Of a stretch of DNA of 64,000 bases, positions 43,171 to 52,047 are shown one piece after another (the stretch's first letter is position 1; every line of letters starts with the position of its first letter). The stretch lies in contig NZ_JAUSSG010000001.1 in assembly GCF_030812215.1 (NCBI RefSeq), forward strand, positions 620,001 to 684,000. The letters run 5' to 3'. The notes under the pieces were generated by a model. It did not search any database. It was not told where the DNA came from and saw nothing but the letters and a program-made list of their open reading frames with translations. The position numbers and the translations under genes were made by a program. This stretch comes from Variovorax boronicumulans. Its GTDB lineage: Bacteria; Pseudomonadota; Gammaproteobacteria; Burkholderiales; Burkholderiaceae_C.

Positions 43171-44757
43171 TCAGCGCTCCGGCAATGCGGCGGCACCCGG
43201 TGTTTCGGGGGCTTTTGCCCCCTCGCCGGCCTCACCCGAGCCGCGCAGCCGGAAGGCGACAAGCCCGGCCACGACCAGCAGCACCGCGGCACAGATGCCG
43301 GCCGTCAGGCGCAGGCCGTGCAGCAGCGCGGCGCGGCCCGCGTCGAGCAGCTCGGCGCCCGCGCTGCCCGCAAGCTGCCCCGCCAGCGCGACCGCACCGC
43401 CCAGCGTGCTGCGCGCCGCTTCGACCTCGGCCGCGCCCGCCAGCCCCGCGGGCACCGCGTCGGCCATGGTGCTGCGGTAGATGGCCGCGCCGATGCTGCC
43501 GAGGATCGCGATGCCCAGCGCCCCGCCGAATTCGGAACTGGTTTCCGAAATCGCCGAGGCCACGCCGGCCCGCTCGGGCGGCGCACTGCCCACGACCACG
43601 TCGGTCGCCAGCGTGAACACCGGTGCGAGGCCGAGCGAGGAGATGACTGCGCTGGCCACCAGCCAGGCGAGCCCACCCTCTGCCGGCAGCACGACCAGCA
43701 TCGCGAACCCCAGCGCCGCCACGGCCAGCCCGCCACCCATCACGTAGGCCGGGCGCATGCGCCGCACCAGCGCGGACACGACCATCGACCCCACGATGAA
43801 AGCCCCCGCCCCCGGCACGCTCCAGAGCCCCGCATGCAGCGGCGAGAGGCCCAGCACCAGCTGCAGGTACTGGGCGTTGTAGAGAAAGAGCCCGAACATC
43901 ACGAAGCACGCCAGCATGTAGGCCGCGAGCGAGACGGTGAAGGCCGGCAGGCGAAAGAGCTGCAGGTCGATCATCGGATTGGCGAGCCGCTTCTGCCGCC
44001 GCGCGAACACCCAGCCGAGTGCCGCGCCCACCGCGATCGAGAGCGCCGGCACGAGGTCCGGCCCGTGCTCGGCGATCTGCTTGATGCCATAGATGACCGC
44101 CAGCACCGCACCGAGCGACAGCGCCACGCTGGCCAGGTCGAGCCGCCCGGCATCGGGGTCGCGGTACTCGGGCAAAAGGATCGGCCCGAGCACCAGCAGC
44201 AGCACCATCACCGGCACGCCGATGAGGAACACCGAACCCCACGGAAAGAACTGCAGCAGCACGCCGCCCAGCACCGGGCCGATGACGGCGCCGGCCGAAT
44301 AGCTCGAGATCCACACGCCGATGGCCACGGTGCGCTGCGCCGGGTCGAGGAACATGTTGCGGATCAGCGAGAGCGTCGACGGCGCGAGCGTCGCGCCCGC
44401 CACGCCGAGCAGCGCGCGCGTGGCGATGAGCATGTTCGCGCTGGTGGAAAACGCCGCCAGCACCGAGGCGATGCCGAACGCGGCAGCGCCGATCAGCAGC
44501 AAGCGCCTGCGACCGATGCGGTCGCCCAGCGTGCCCATGGTGACCAGGAGACCCGCCACGAAGAAGCCGTAGATGTCGACGATCCAGAGAAGCTGCGAAG
44601 CGGTGGGCTTGAGCTCCTCGCTGATCGCCGGGATCGCGAGATTCAGCACCGTGAGGTCCATCGAATAGAGCATGCACGGCAGCGCGATGACGGCCAGGCC
44701 CGTCCATTCGCGCACCGTGGCGCGGGCGGGCGGCGACGCGGGGCGCGCGCCGCTCAT
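43171..44757 (-). CDS. DHA2-family MFS drug exporter (SmvA/QacA-like)
   Basis: 528 residues with 14 predicted spans. [24 protein letters not shown] and [19 protein letters not shown] (loop 2-3), [23 protein letters not shown] (motif C) are typical of proton-driven multidrug/quaternary-compound exporters. Its ATG overlaps the stop of the YCII gene by 4 nt, so it belongs to the ECF42 cassette as a putative effector. Confidence 0.88.
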   Translation of the reverse strand: MSGARPASPPARATVREWTGLAVIALPCMLYSMDLTVLNLAIPAISEELKPTASQLLWIVDIYGFFVAGLLVTMGTLGDRIGRRRLLLIGAAAFGIASVLAAFSTSANMLIATRALLGVAGATLAPSTLSLIRNMFLDPAQRTVAIGVWISSYSAGAVIGPVLGGVLLQFFPWGSVFLIGVPVMVLLLVLGPILLPEYRDPDAGRLDLASVALSLGAVLAVIYGIKQIAEHGPDLVPALSIAVGAALGWVFARRQKRLANPMIDLQLFRLPAFTVSLAAYMLACFVMFGLFLYNAQYLQLVLGLSPLHAGLWSVPGAGAFIVGSMVVSALVRRMRPAYVMGGGLAVAALGFAMLVVLPAEGGLAWLVASAVISSLGLAPVFTLATDVVVGSAPPERAGVASAISETSSEFGGALGIAILGSIGAAIYRSTMADAVPAGLAGAAEVEAARSTLGGAVALAGQLAGSAGAELLDAGRAALLHGLRLTAGICAAVLLVVAGLVAFRLRGSGEAGEGAKAPETPGAAALPER

Positions 44758-45116
44758 GGCGTTCGCGCTCCGCCGCCCTTGACCCGCCGCACCTCGACGC
44801 TGCTGAAGCGCGCGGACGGAATGCCGGCAGCGAGCTCGAGCGCTTCTTCGTCGCTCCCGGCCTCGACCAGGTAGAAGCCGCCGAGGTATTCGCTGGTCTC
44901 GGCGAAGGGGCCGTCGGTGACGGAGAGCTTGTTGCGGCGCATGCGCACCGTGGTCGCCGTCTCGGCGGGCTGCAGCGCCTCGGAGGCGACAAGCTTGCCG
45001 CGGGCCTGCAAGGCCAGGTCGTAGTCGAGGTGTTCGTTCACGTACATGTCCATTTCGCGCGGGGAAAAGTGCGCGGTGTGATCGTCGGTGCCGTAGATGA
45101 TGCAGAGGTATCTCAT
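44754..45116 (-). CDS. YCII-related (DGPF) protein A
   Basis: 120 residues, one YCII/DGPF domain: MRYLCIIYGTDDHTAHFSP, TVRMRRNKLSVTDGPFAETSEYLGGFYLVEA, ARFSSVEVRRV. DGPF proteins are the standard neighbours of ECF42 sigma factors; their biochemistry is unknown. Overlaps both flanking genes by 4 nt. Confidence 0.88.
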   Translation of the reverse strand: MRYLCIIYGTDDHTAHFSPREMDMYVNEHLDYDLALQARGKLVASEALQPAETATTVRMRRNKLSVTDGPFAETSEYLGGFYLVEAGSDEEALELAAGIPSARFSSVEVRRVKGGGARTP

Positions 45117-45475
45117 GCTGTTCTCCTTTGAAGGGTTTCTACGGGCCGGACCTCGATGGCGCCGTAGCGCGCCATGGGAATGCGCCCGGCCAGCTGGATC
45201 GCGGCATTCAGGTCGCGCGCCTCGATGAGGATGAAACCGCCGAGCTGCTCGCGGGCCTCGGCGTAGGGGCCATCGACGTGGGAACGCTTGCCGCCCCGCA
45301 CCTGCACGACCTTGGCGGTCTTCACCGATTCGAGTGCGTTCGAGGCGATGTAGTGGCCCGCCCTTTCGAGCTCGCGGTCGTAGGCGTGGGACTCGTCGCC
45401 CAGCGCCTTGAGTTCGTCGGGCGGCATCGTGTCGATCACCGCTTCGTCGTAGTGAACGAGGCAGAGGTATTTCAT
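45113..45475 (-). CDS. YCII-related (DGPF-like) protein B
   Basis: 120 residues, paralog of the next gene: MKYLCLVHYDEAVIDTMPP, KVVQVRGGKRSHVDGPYAEAREQLGGFILIEA. The family tetrapeptide is DGPY here. AAGGAG lies upstream of the ATG. It is the first gene after a candidate ECF42 promoter and overlaps the second YCII gene by 4 nt. Together they may form a heterodimer. Confidence 0.88.
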   Translation of the reverse strand: MKYLCLVHYDEAVIDTMPPDELKALGDESHAYDRELERAGHYIASNALESVKTAKVVQVRGGKRSHVDGPYAEAREQLGGFILIEARDLNAAIQLAGRIPMARYGAIEVRPVETLQRRTA

Positions 45476-45513
45476 GGCGGTATCTCCTTGAAGAGGGAAT
45501 GTGGACACCACTG

Positions 45514-45540
45514 GTCGATTGGCGATGACGGAAATCGACA
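45514..45540 (-). promoter_or_regulatory. Candidate ECF42-type promoter
   Basis: On the minus strand TGTCGA (45535-45540) is followed, after 17 nt, by CGACC (from 45517). As I recall, ECF42 promoters have TGTCGA in the -35 and CGA(C/T) in the -10. It lies ~39 nt before the first YCII gene and after the sigma-factor gene, so the sigma factor would drive the YCII/exporter genes. Confidence 0.55.
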
Positions 45541-45567
45541 TGCCCGGCACGCATGCATCAAAAAAAT

Positions 45568-46815
45568 CTACTTGAGGAGCAGCAGGGTGAGTTGCCGCTC
45601 CAGGAACTGCCGCTCGGGCAACTGGTGCGCCAGCGACAGCGCGCGCTCGTAGGCGGTGCGCGCTTCGTCGATGCGGCCCAGGCGGCGGCACAGCTCGGCG
45701 CGCGCGCCGTGGGCCAGGTGGTAGTCGGCCAGCTCGCCGCGCGCGAGCAGCGCATCGATGAGCGCCAACCCCGCCGCGGGCCCGTCGCGCATGGCAATGG
45801 CGGCGGCGCGGTTGAGTTCGGCCACGGGCGAAGGGTCCAGGCGCAGCAGCACGTCGTAGAGGCCGACGATCTGCGGCCAATCCGTGGCGGCAGCCTCGCC
45901 GGCTTCCGCATGCACGGCGGCAATGGCGGCCTGCAGCGCGTAGGGGCCGAAGCGGCGCGACAGCAGCGCGCGCTCGACCAGCGCAGCGCCCTCCCCGATC
46001 TGCGTCCGGTTCCAGAGGCTGCGGTCCTGCGCATCGAGCAGCACGAGCTCGCCGCCCGGCGAAGTGCGGGCCGCGCGGCGCGAATCGTGCAGCAGCATCA
46101 GCGCGAGCAGGCCCAGCGCCTCGGGGTCGGGCAGCAGGTCGACGAGCAGCCGGCCCAGCCGGATCGCCTCGGCCGACAGGTCAGCGCGCGTGACGCTTTC
46201 GCCCGACGAGGCCGCATAGCCCTCGTTGAACACGAGGTACACCACGCGCAGCACCGCATCGAGCCGCTCGGGCAACTCGGCCAGCGAAGGCACCTGGTAC
46301 GGAATGCGCGCATCGCGGATGCGGGCCTTGGCGCGCACGATGCGCTGGGCGATGGTGGGCGCGGGCACGAGAAAGGCCCGGGCGATTTCCTCGGTGGCGA
46401 GGCCGCAGACCTCGCGCAGGGTGAGCGCCACCTGCGCATCGGGCGCGAGCGCCGGGTGGCAGCAGGTGAAGACGAGACGCAGGCGGTCGTCTTCGAGGTC
46501 TTCGGCGTCGTCGTCCCACGCCGGGGCCGGGTCCGCAAGGGCTGCCGTGTGCTCGGCCACGTCGTCCCATGCGGTGAAGCGCGCCTGCCGGCGGATGCCG
46601 TCGATGGACTTGAAGCGCCCCGCCGACACCAGCCAGGCACGCGGGTTCGCGGGCACGCCATCGCGCGGCCATTGTTCGAGGGCGCTGCGGAAGGCATCGT
46701 GCAGCGCCTCTTCGGCCAGGTCGAAGTCGCCGAGCAGCCGCACCAGCGTGGCGAAGATGCGGCGCGACTCGGTGCGGTAGATCGCATCGATGGCGTCGGC
46801 GACCGCTGCGGTCAT
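45568..46815 (-). CDS. ECF sigma factor, ECF42 group with C-terminal extension
   Basis: 415 residues. Sigma-2 (~10-70; TESRRIFATLVRLLGDFDLAEEALHDAF), sigma-4 (~110-175; LTLREVCGLATEEIARAFLVPAPTIAQRIVRAKARI), then a ~230-residue TPR-like extension starting with VYLVFNEGY, the hallmark of ECF42. Members lack an anti-sigma gene; the extension controls activity. The ATG at 46815 overlaps the SRPBCC stop by 4 nt and was chosen over an upstream one. YCII genes follow, as usual. Confidence 0.92.
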   Translation of the reverse strand: MTAAVADAIDAIYRTESRRIFATLVRLLGDFDLAEEALHDAFRSALEQWPRDGVPANPRAWLVSAGRFKSIDGIRRQARFTAWDDVAEHTAALADPAPAWDDDAEDLEDDRLRLVFTCCHPALAPDAQVALTLREVCGLATEEIARAFLVPAPTIAQRIVRAKARIRDARIPYQVPSLAELPERLDAVLRVVYLVFNEGYAASSGESVTRADLSAEAIRLGRLLVDLLPDPEALGLLALMLLHDSRRAARTSPGGELVLLDAQDRSLWNRTQIGEGAALVERALLSRRFGPYALQAAIAAVHAEAGEAAATDWPQIVGLYDVLLRLDPSPVAELNRAAAIAMRDGPAAGLALIDALLARGELADYHLAHGARAELCRRLGRIDEARTAYERALSLAHQLPERQFLERQLTLLLLK

Positions 46816-47285
46816 GCCGTGGCGCTGCCCAGCCACTGTTCGAGCTTGACGAGGGCGCCGCTCCAGCCGTGGCTGTGGCCGTCGCGCGCCGCTTCATCGA
46901 AGAACTGCTGGTGCATGAGCACGAGTTCGCAGCCGTCGCCGTCGGGCTCGATCTGCACCGTGACGCGCGATTCACGCTCTGGCGTGCTTCGCCAGGCCCA
47001 GCTGAAGACGAGCTTGCGGTTCGGCACGATCTCCAGGTAGGTGCCGCTCACGTCGTGGGTCTCGCCGTCGTCGGCCAGCATCGTCACGCGAAAGCGTCCG
47101 CCGACGCGCAGGTCGATCTCGGCCAGCGGCACCGCGACGATTTCGCCGGGGCCGAACCAGAGCTTCAGCGCTTGCGGGTCGGTCCAGGCGCGCCAGACTT
47201 TTTCGGGCGCGACGCGGTAGTGCCGGCGGAGGGTGAGCGAGGGGCGCTCCTTGTCGGGGGGGTCTCGGTCGGCAGGTGGTGCCAT
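46812..47285 (-). CDS. SRPBCC/AHSA1-domain protein
   Basis: 157 residues. LTLRRHYRVAPEKVWRAWTDPQALKLWFGP, GRFRVTMLADDGETHDVSGTYLEI, and WSGALVKLEQWL fit the AHSA1 subgroup of the START-like fold. The only Met before the domain lies inside the ArsR gene, giving a 121-nt overlap. Such proteins commonly follow ArsR regulators and may bind a hydrophobic ligand. Stop overlaps the sigma gene start. Confidence 0.85.
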   Translation of the reverse strand: MAPPADRDPPDKERPSLTLRRHYRVAPEKVWRAWTDPQALKLWFGPGEIVAVPLAEIDLRVGGRFRVTMLADDGETHDVSGTYLEIVPNRKLVFSWAWRSTPERESRVTVQIEPDGDGCELVLMHQQFFDEAARDGHSHGWSGALVKLEQWLGSATA

Positions 47286-47647
47286 TCGGTCTGCTCCTGG
47301 TGATAGAGAAAGCGCGCCAGTGCATCGAGGCGCCCGGTCCAGAATTTCTCGTAGCGCGACAGCCACGCGGCAGCCTCCTGCATGGGCCGGGGCGAGAGCT
47401 CGCAGCGCACGATGCGGCCCTCTTTCGTGCGCGAGATGAGGCCCGCGTTTTCGAGCACGCGCAGGTGCTTCATGAAGCCGGTCAACGACATGCCATGCGG
47501 CTCGGCGAGCTCGGTCACGCTGAGGCTGCGCTCGCCCAGGGTTTCGAGCACGGCGCGGCGCGTCGAATCGGACAGCGCGGCGAAGACGGCGTCGAGGGTT
47601 GCGGCGCCAAGGGCCGCGGGTTCGGAAGAAGCAGCTGGGTGAACCAT
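47165..47647 (-). CDS. ArsR-family winged-helix regulator
   Basis: 160 residues. LDAVFAALSDSTRRAVLETLGERSLSVTELAEPHGMSLTGFMKHLRVLENAGLI is a clear ArsR HTH; no metal-binding Cys motif is present, so the ligand is not an obvious metal. Residues after EKFWTGRLDALARFLYHQ are Pro/Ser/Thr-rich and overlap the SRPBCC gene. It leads the ECF42 cassette and is divergent from the cupin gene. Confidence 0.87.
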   Translation of the reverse strand: MVHPAASSEPAALGAATLDAVFAALSDSTRRAVLETLGERSLSVTELAEPHGMSLTGFMKHLRVLENAGLISRTKEGRIVRCELSPRPMQEAAAWLSRYEKFWTGRLDALARFLYHQEQTEWHHLPTETPPTRSAPRSPSAGTTASRPKKSGAPGPTRKR

Positions 47648-47814
47648 GCAGTTGAGTATGGGAAGCGCCCCCGGAGGCGTCAAGGATTGCCCCCAGCCGT
47701 TAGAGAGCGCGAAGAATGTCACGGATGCCTTGGCCCACAACCCAAAGGCCCCCAGCTCAGGAACGCTTTATGCGTGCTGCAGCGCAGCACAACCACCCTG
47801 CGAAGGAGCGCCCC

Positions 47815-48237
47815 ATGCTGGACCGTACCGCCACCCAGTTCTCCCACGTCAAGCCCGGTGACACAGAGTTCGTCTCGGGCGGTTTGCGCGATTTCTTCCT
47901 GTACCGCGATCTCGGCATTGCCGAGGCCACCAACGGCAAGGTGATCGCGCATCTGGTCAAGGCCAACATGGCACCGGAAACGGGCACCGGCTGGCACCGC
48001 CACGAGGCGGACTTCCAGATCGTCATCATGATCAAGGGCTGGGCCCGCTTCATGTACGAGGACAAGGAAACCCTGGTCGAGGCCGGCGACGTGGTGCACC
48101 AGCGGCCGGGCATCCGTCACTTCCTGTTCGACTACTCGCCCGACATGGAGTACCTGGAGATCGTCTCGCCGGCGGATTTCAAGAGCATCGACGTCGAGCC
48201 GGTGTGCGAGATTCCGCCGCCCACGCCCTGGCCCTGA
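47815..48237 (+). CDS. Small cupin-domain protein
   Basis: 140 residues with GAAGGAG upstream of the ATG. The cupin motif 1 is TGWHRHEADFQIVIMIKGWARFMYED and motif 2 GDVVHQRPGIRHFLFDYSPDMEYLEI, giving a likely metal site of His residues and Glu. Substrate unknown. Divergent from ArsR across 167 nt; an upstream in-frame ATG is not favoured. Confidence 0.82.
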   Translation: MLDRTATQFSHVKPGDTEFVSGGLRDFFLYRDLGIAEATNGKVIAHLVKANMAPETGTGWHRHEADFQIVIMIKGWARFMYEDKETLVEAGDVVHQRPGIRHFLFDYSPDMEYLEIVSPADFKSIDVEPVCEIPPPTPWP

Positions 48238-48263
48238 AACGCCCTGTCAGGCGCCGTTGAACC

Positions 48264-49052
48264 TCAGCGCCCCGTGAAGCGTGGCGCCCGCTTCGCCACG
48301 AACGCCGCCACGCCTTCGCGCGCATCCGCAATGCCCGCGCGCTCGTGCAGCAGCGTCTGCTCCATCGCAAAGTGTTCTTCGATCGGCCGGCCCGGCGCGC
48401 CGCCGCACAGGGCCTTGATGCCCGCGAACGACGCGCTCGCACCAGCGGCCAGCCGCGTCACCAGCGCCTCGCCCGCCGCGGCGAGTTGCGCATCCGGATA
48501 CACCGCATCGACGGCGCCCGTCGCCAGGCAGCGTTGGCTGTCGATGGGCTCGCTGAGCATCAGCCATTGCTGCGCCCGCACAGGTCCCACGCGGCGCGAC
48601 AGGAAGTACGAAGCGCCTGCGTCCGGCGAAAGGCCGATGGCCGCATAGCCCGTGCGCAGCTTCATCGACTCCGCCGCCAGCACGAAGTCGCCGCACAGCG
48701 CGAGCCCGACGCCCGCGCCGCCCGCCGGGCCGTTCACGGCAACGACCAGCGGCGCCGGGCTTGTCACCAGGCGCAGCAGCGCGGGATGAAGCCCGTCGAG
48801 GATTTCGTTCACCAGCTCGGGCAAGCGCTCGCCGGCCGCGACGAACTCGTCGATATCGCCGCCCGCGCAGAACACCTTGCCTTCGCCGGTCAACAGGATG
48901 GCGCGCGGCTTCTGTTCGAGCATCTCGTCGATGGCGCGGACCAGGGCCCGGGCGCTCGGCGATGTCAGCGCATTCGCGCTTTCCGGCCGCTTCAGCACGA
49001 TGCGGCCGATGCCGTCGCGTACGCCCCAGGCGATGCCTTCGACGGTGTCCAT
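48264..49052 (-). CDS. Enoyl-CoA hydratase/isomerase family
   Basis: 262 residues of the crotonase family: VLKRPESANALTS, FCAGGDIDEF (oxyanion hole 1), GPAGGAGVGLALCGDFVLAAES (oxyanion hole 2), then a C-terminal trimer segment. A Glu at the classical catalytic position is not obvious (IGLSPDAGASYFL has Asp instead), as in many isomerase-type members. Last gene of the acyl-CoA operon, 1 nt after the SDR gene. Confidence 0.88.
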   Translation of the reverse strand: MDTVEGIAWGVRDGIGRIVLKRPESANALTSPSARALVRAIDEMLEQKPRAILLTGEGKVFCAGGDIDEFVAAGERLPELVNEILDGLHPALLRLVTSPAPLVVAVNGPAGGAGVGLALCGDFVLAAESMKLRTGYAAIGLSPDAGASYFLSRRVGPVRAQQWLMLSEPIDSQRCLATGAVDAVYPDAQLAAAGEALVTRLAAGASASFAGIKALCGGAPGRPIEEHFAMEQTLLHERAGIADAREGVAAFVAKRAPRFTGR

Positions 49053-49053
49053 G

Positions 49054-49884
49054 TCAGATGCCCGTCAAGCCGCCGGTGCACATCAGCGTCTGGCCACTCA
49101 CGTAGTCCGACTCGGGCGCACACAGCAGGTACACCGCGCCGGCCGCTTCCTCGGGCGTGCCGCCGCGGCCGAGCGGAATCGACTGCTCCATCATCGCGAG
49201 CAGCCCGGGGTTCACGCCGACCTTGATCTCGCGGCCCTCGATGTTGGCCGTGGCCGCGTCGGCGGTGCTAGCGGTGAGCCGTGTCTGGATGAAACCGAAG
49301 GCCACGCAGTTGACCGTGACGTTCATGCGCCCCCACTCCTTGGCGAGCGTCTGCGTCATGCCGACGATGCCGGCCTTGGCGGTCGAATAGTTGGTCTGCC
49401 CCGCGTTGCCGAAGAGCCCGGCCACCGACGAGATGTTGACCACCTTGCGCACCACGCGCCGGCCGGCTTCGCCCTCGGCCTTGGAGAGCGCGCGGATCAC
49501 CGGCTGCGCCGCGCGCAGGATGCGGAACGGCGCGGTGAGGTGCACGTCGATCATCGCGTACCACTGCTCGTCGGTCATCTTCTGGAGGACGCTGTCCCAG
49601 GTGTAGCCCGCGTTGTTCACGACGATGTCGAGGCCCTTGTATTCGCTCACCGCGGTGCCGACGAAACGCTCGGCAAAGTCCGGCGCCGAGACGCTGCCGA
49701 CACAGGCCACGGCCTGCCCGCCCGCCGCGCGGATGGCCTCTACGGTTTCTTCGGCGGGTTCGGCATCGAGGTCGTTGACGACGATGCGCGCACCTTCCGA
49801 GGCGAGCTTGAGTGCGATCGCGCGGCCGATGCCACGGCCCGAGCCGGTGATGAGGGCGACCTTGCCTTCGAGCTTGAGTGTCAT
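49054..49884 (-). CDS. SDR-family 3-hydroxyacyl-CoA/oxoacyl reductase-like
   Basis: 276 residues. Cofactor motif TGSGRGIGRA, NNAG, active-site Ser in NISSVAG, YSTAK catalytic Tyr-Lys. An acidic Asp after beta-2 (VVNDLDAE) suggests NAD(H). A 20-residue insertion (LSKAEGEAGRRVVRKV) sits before the Ser. Likely oxidises or reduces a beta-hydroxyacyl-CoA in this operon. Confidence 0.88.
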   Translation of the reverse strand: MTLKLEGKVALITGSGRGIGRAIALKLASEGARIVVNDLDAEPAEETVEAIRAAGGQAVACVGSVSAPDFAERFVGTAVSEYKGLDIVVNNAGYTWDSVLQKMTDEQWYAMIDVHLTAPFRILRAAQPVIRALSKAEGEAGRRVVRKVVNISSVAGLFGNAGQTNYSTAKAGIVGMTQTLAKEWGRMNVTVNCVAFGFIQTRLTASTADAATANIEGREIKVGVNPGLLAMMEQSIPLGRGGTPEEAAGAVYLLCAPESDYVSGQTLMCTGGLTGI

Positions 49885-49917
49885 GTTCCTGTTTCTTTCG
49901 TTGGAATGAATCGTCGG

Positions 49918-50346
49918 TCAGCGCAGCGCCACCAGCGCCTCGCCCGCGATGCGGGCCTGGCCGTACTGGTTGGCGCTCAGCACCTCGACGCGCACGCAGC
50001 GCTCGCCGTTGTGCTCGAGCTTCTCAAGCACGCGGCCGGTGCAGCGCACCGCATGGCCGATGTGGGTGATGCCCTGGAAGCGCACGTCGAAGCGGCGCAG
50101 CTGCGACTGCGGCGCCCACTGCGTGAGCAGCCGGCCGAGCCAGGCCATGCCCAGCATGCCTTGCGCGAACACGTCCGGCATGCCGGCCTTGCGCGCGAAG
50201 TCGGTGTCGATGTGGATCGGGTTGTGGTCGCCCGAGGCGCCCGCGAAGAGCGCGAGCGTGGTGCGGTTGACCGGCGGGAGCTGCAGTGCCGGGAGCTCAT
50301 CGCCGATCTGGATGTTGTCGTAGGTGGCGGTGGTGGTATTGGTCAT
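49918..50346 (-). CDS. MaoC-like hydratase subunit
   Basis: 142 residues, one hot-dog domain with the hydratase motif SGDHNPIHIDTDFARKAGMPDVFAQGML (catalytic Asp and His visible). It hydrates enoyl-CoA to (R)-hydroxyacyl-CoA. The gene is paired 13 nt after the FAS1-type MaoC_N gene, so the two are likely a heteromer like HadAB-type dehydratases. Confidence 0.88.
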   Translation of the reverse strand: MTNTTTATYDNIQIGDELPALQLPPVNRTTLALFAGASGDHNPIHIDTDFARKAGMPDVFAQGMLGMAWLGRLLTQWAPQSQLRRFDVRFQGITHIGHAVRCTGRVLEKLEHNGERCVRVEVLSANQYGQARIAGEALVALR

Positions 50347-50359
50347 CGCGCGTCTTTCT

Positions 50360-50800
50360 TCAGTGGCGGCAGACGATCACGGTGCGCAGCTCGGCCACGA
50401 GCTCGTCGCGCTGGTTGGTGGCGCGCGAGGTCTTCACGACGAATTCGAGCGCGCCGTTCTTCTTTTCGTAGATGTCGCTGATGGTGGAGCGCACCGTCAC
50501 CGTGTCGCCCACGCAGGCGGCCTTGTGGTAGCTGAAGCTCTGCTCGCCGTGCAGGAGCTTCGAGAGCGGGATCTGCAGGTCGTCGAGCATCCGGCCCGAA
50601 GCGCCCGAATCCAGTTCGGCTGCGAACAGGAAGGTGGGTGGTGCGGGCAGGTCTGGGTAGCCCGCATCGCGTGCGGCGGCGGCATCGGTGTAGACCGGAT
50701 CGGTTTCGCCGATGGCCTTGGCGAAGAACTGCAGCCGCGTGCGCTCGATGGGCAGCACCGAAGCCGGCAGCTCGTGGCCGATCCATTTCTTGTCGATCAT
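50360..50800 (-). CDS. FAS1-like (MaoC N-terminal-type) dehydratase subunit
   Basis: 146 residues. IERTRLQFFAKAIGETDPVYTDAAAARDAGYPDLPAPPTFLF matches the N-terminal hot-dog half of FAS1-like dehydratases; the catalytic His/Asp pair of MaoC is replaced (TDPVY), so it is probably the non-catalytic partner. Ends 13 nt before the MaoC gene. Confidence 0.86.
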   Translation of the reverse strand: MIDKKWIGHELPASVLPIERTRLQFFAKAIGETDPVYTDAAAARDAGYPDLPAPPTFLFAAELDSGASGRMLDDLQIPLSKLLHGEQSFSYHKAACVGDTVTVRSTISDIYEKKNGALEFVVKTSRATNQRDELVAELRTVIVCRH

Positions 50801-50814
50801 GTTTTCTCTTTTCC

Positions 50815-51999
50815 TCAGACGCGTTCGTACAGCGTGACCACGCAGGCGCCGCCCAGGCCGAGGTTGTGCTGCAGCGCCATCCGCGCACCTTCGACCTGTC
50901 GTTTGTCTGCCGTGTCGCGCAACTGCTGGACCAGCTCCGTGCACTGCGCAAGACCGGTCGCACCGAGCGGATGCCCCTTGGACAGCAGCCCGCCCGAAGG
51001 GTTGGTCACCACCTTGCCGCCATAGGTGTTGTCGCCATCGACCACGAACTTCTCCGCGTCGCCGACCGGGCAGAGGCCCAGCGCCTCGTAGCTGATGAGC
51101 TCGTTGTGCGCAAAGCAGTCGTGCAACTCGACCACGTCGATGTCCTGCGGACCGACGCCGGCCGCGTCGTACACCTTCTGCGCGGCTTCCTGCGCCATGC
51201 TGAAGCCGACGACCTCGCGCATGTCGCGGCTCTCGAAAGTCACGGGTCGGTCGGTGGTCATGGCCTGCGCCTTGATGCGCACGCTGCGGTCCAGGCCGTG
51301 GCGTTCCGCAAAACGCCGCGAACACACGATGGCCGCGGCCGCGCCGCAGGTAGGCGGGCAGGCCATGAGCCGCGTCATCACGCCAGGCCACATGACCGGC
51401 GCGGCCATCACCTCGTCCTCGGTGACGACGGTGCGGAACAGCGCCACCGGGTTGTTCGACGCATGGCGGCTGGCCTTCGCGCGGATCTTGGCGAAGGTGG
51501 ACATCTGCGTGCCGTATTGCTGCATGTGCGCAAGCCCGGCACCGCCGAAGTAGCGCAGCGCGAGCGGCACCTGCTCGTTGCCGACCAGCTCGTCGGTGAT
51601 GGTCTCGAAATTGTCGAAGGGACTCGGGCGGTCGTTGAACACCGCACCCAGCGCGCCGGGGCTCATGTGCTCGAAGCCGAGCGCGAGCACGCAGTCGGCA
51701 GCGCCGCTGGCGACGGCCTGGCGCGCGAGGAAGAGCGCGGTCGAGCCGGTCGAGCAGTTGTTGTTGACGTTGACGACCGGAATGCCGGTCATGCCCACCT
51801 CGTACAGCGCGCGCTGGCCGGCGGTGGAGTCGCCGTACACGTAGCCCACGTAGGCCTGCTGGATCAGCTCGTAGCCGATGCCCGCATCCTTGAGCGCGGC
51901 ATTCGTGGCATGCGCGGCCATCTGCGGATAGGGCTGGTTCGCGCCCGGCTTGGTGAAGGGGATCATGCCGACCCCGACCACATAGACGTCTTGACTCAT
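50815..51999 (-). CDS. SCP2-type thiolase / lipid-transfer protein
   Basis: 394 residues. Nucleophilic Cys in VNNNCSTGSTAL (~86), a second His in ELHDCFAHNE and HPLGATGLAQ. The family cleaves beta-ketoacyl-CoA, often with branched or steroid chains, or acts in aldol reactions. It lies 48 nt after the ligase gene and 14 nt before the MaoC_N gene. Confidence 0.9.
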   Translation of the reverse strand: MSQDVYVVGVGMIPFTKPGANQPYPQMAAHATNAALKDAGIGYELIQQAYVGYVYGDSTAGQRALYEVGMTGIPVVNVNNNCSTGSTALFLARQAVASGAADCVLALGFEHMSPGALGAVFNDRPSPFDNFETITDELVGNEQVPLALRYFGGAGLAHMQQYGTQMSTFAKIRAKASRHASNNPVALFRTVVTEDEVMAAPVMWPGVMTRLMACPPTCGAAAAIVCSRRFAERHGLDRSVRIKAQAMTTDRPVTFESRDMREVVGFSMAQEAAQKVYDAAGVGPQDIDVVELHDCFAHNELISYEALGLCPVGDAEKFVVDGDNTYGGKVVTNPSGGLLSKGHPLGATGLAQCTELVQQLRDTADKRQVEGARMALQHNLGLGGACVVTLYERV

Positions 52000-52047
52000 G
52001 AAGGTCTCCTTGATGTCCGGATTGGAAAAATGCGTTGAAGAAGAATG

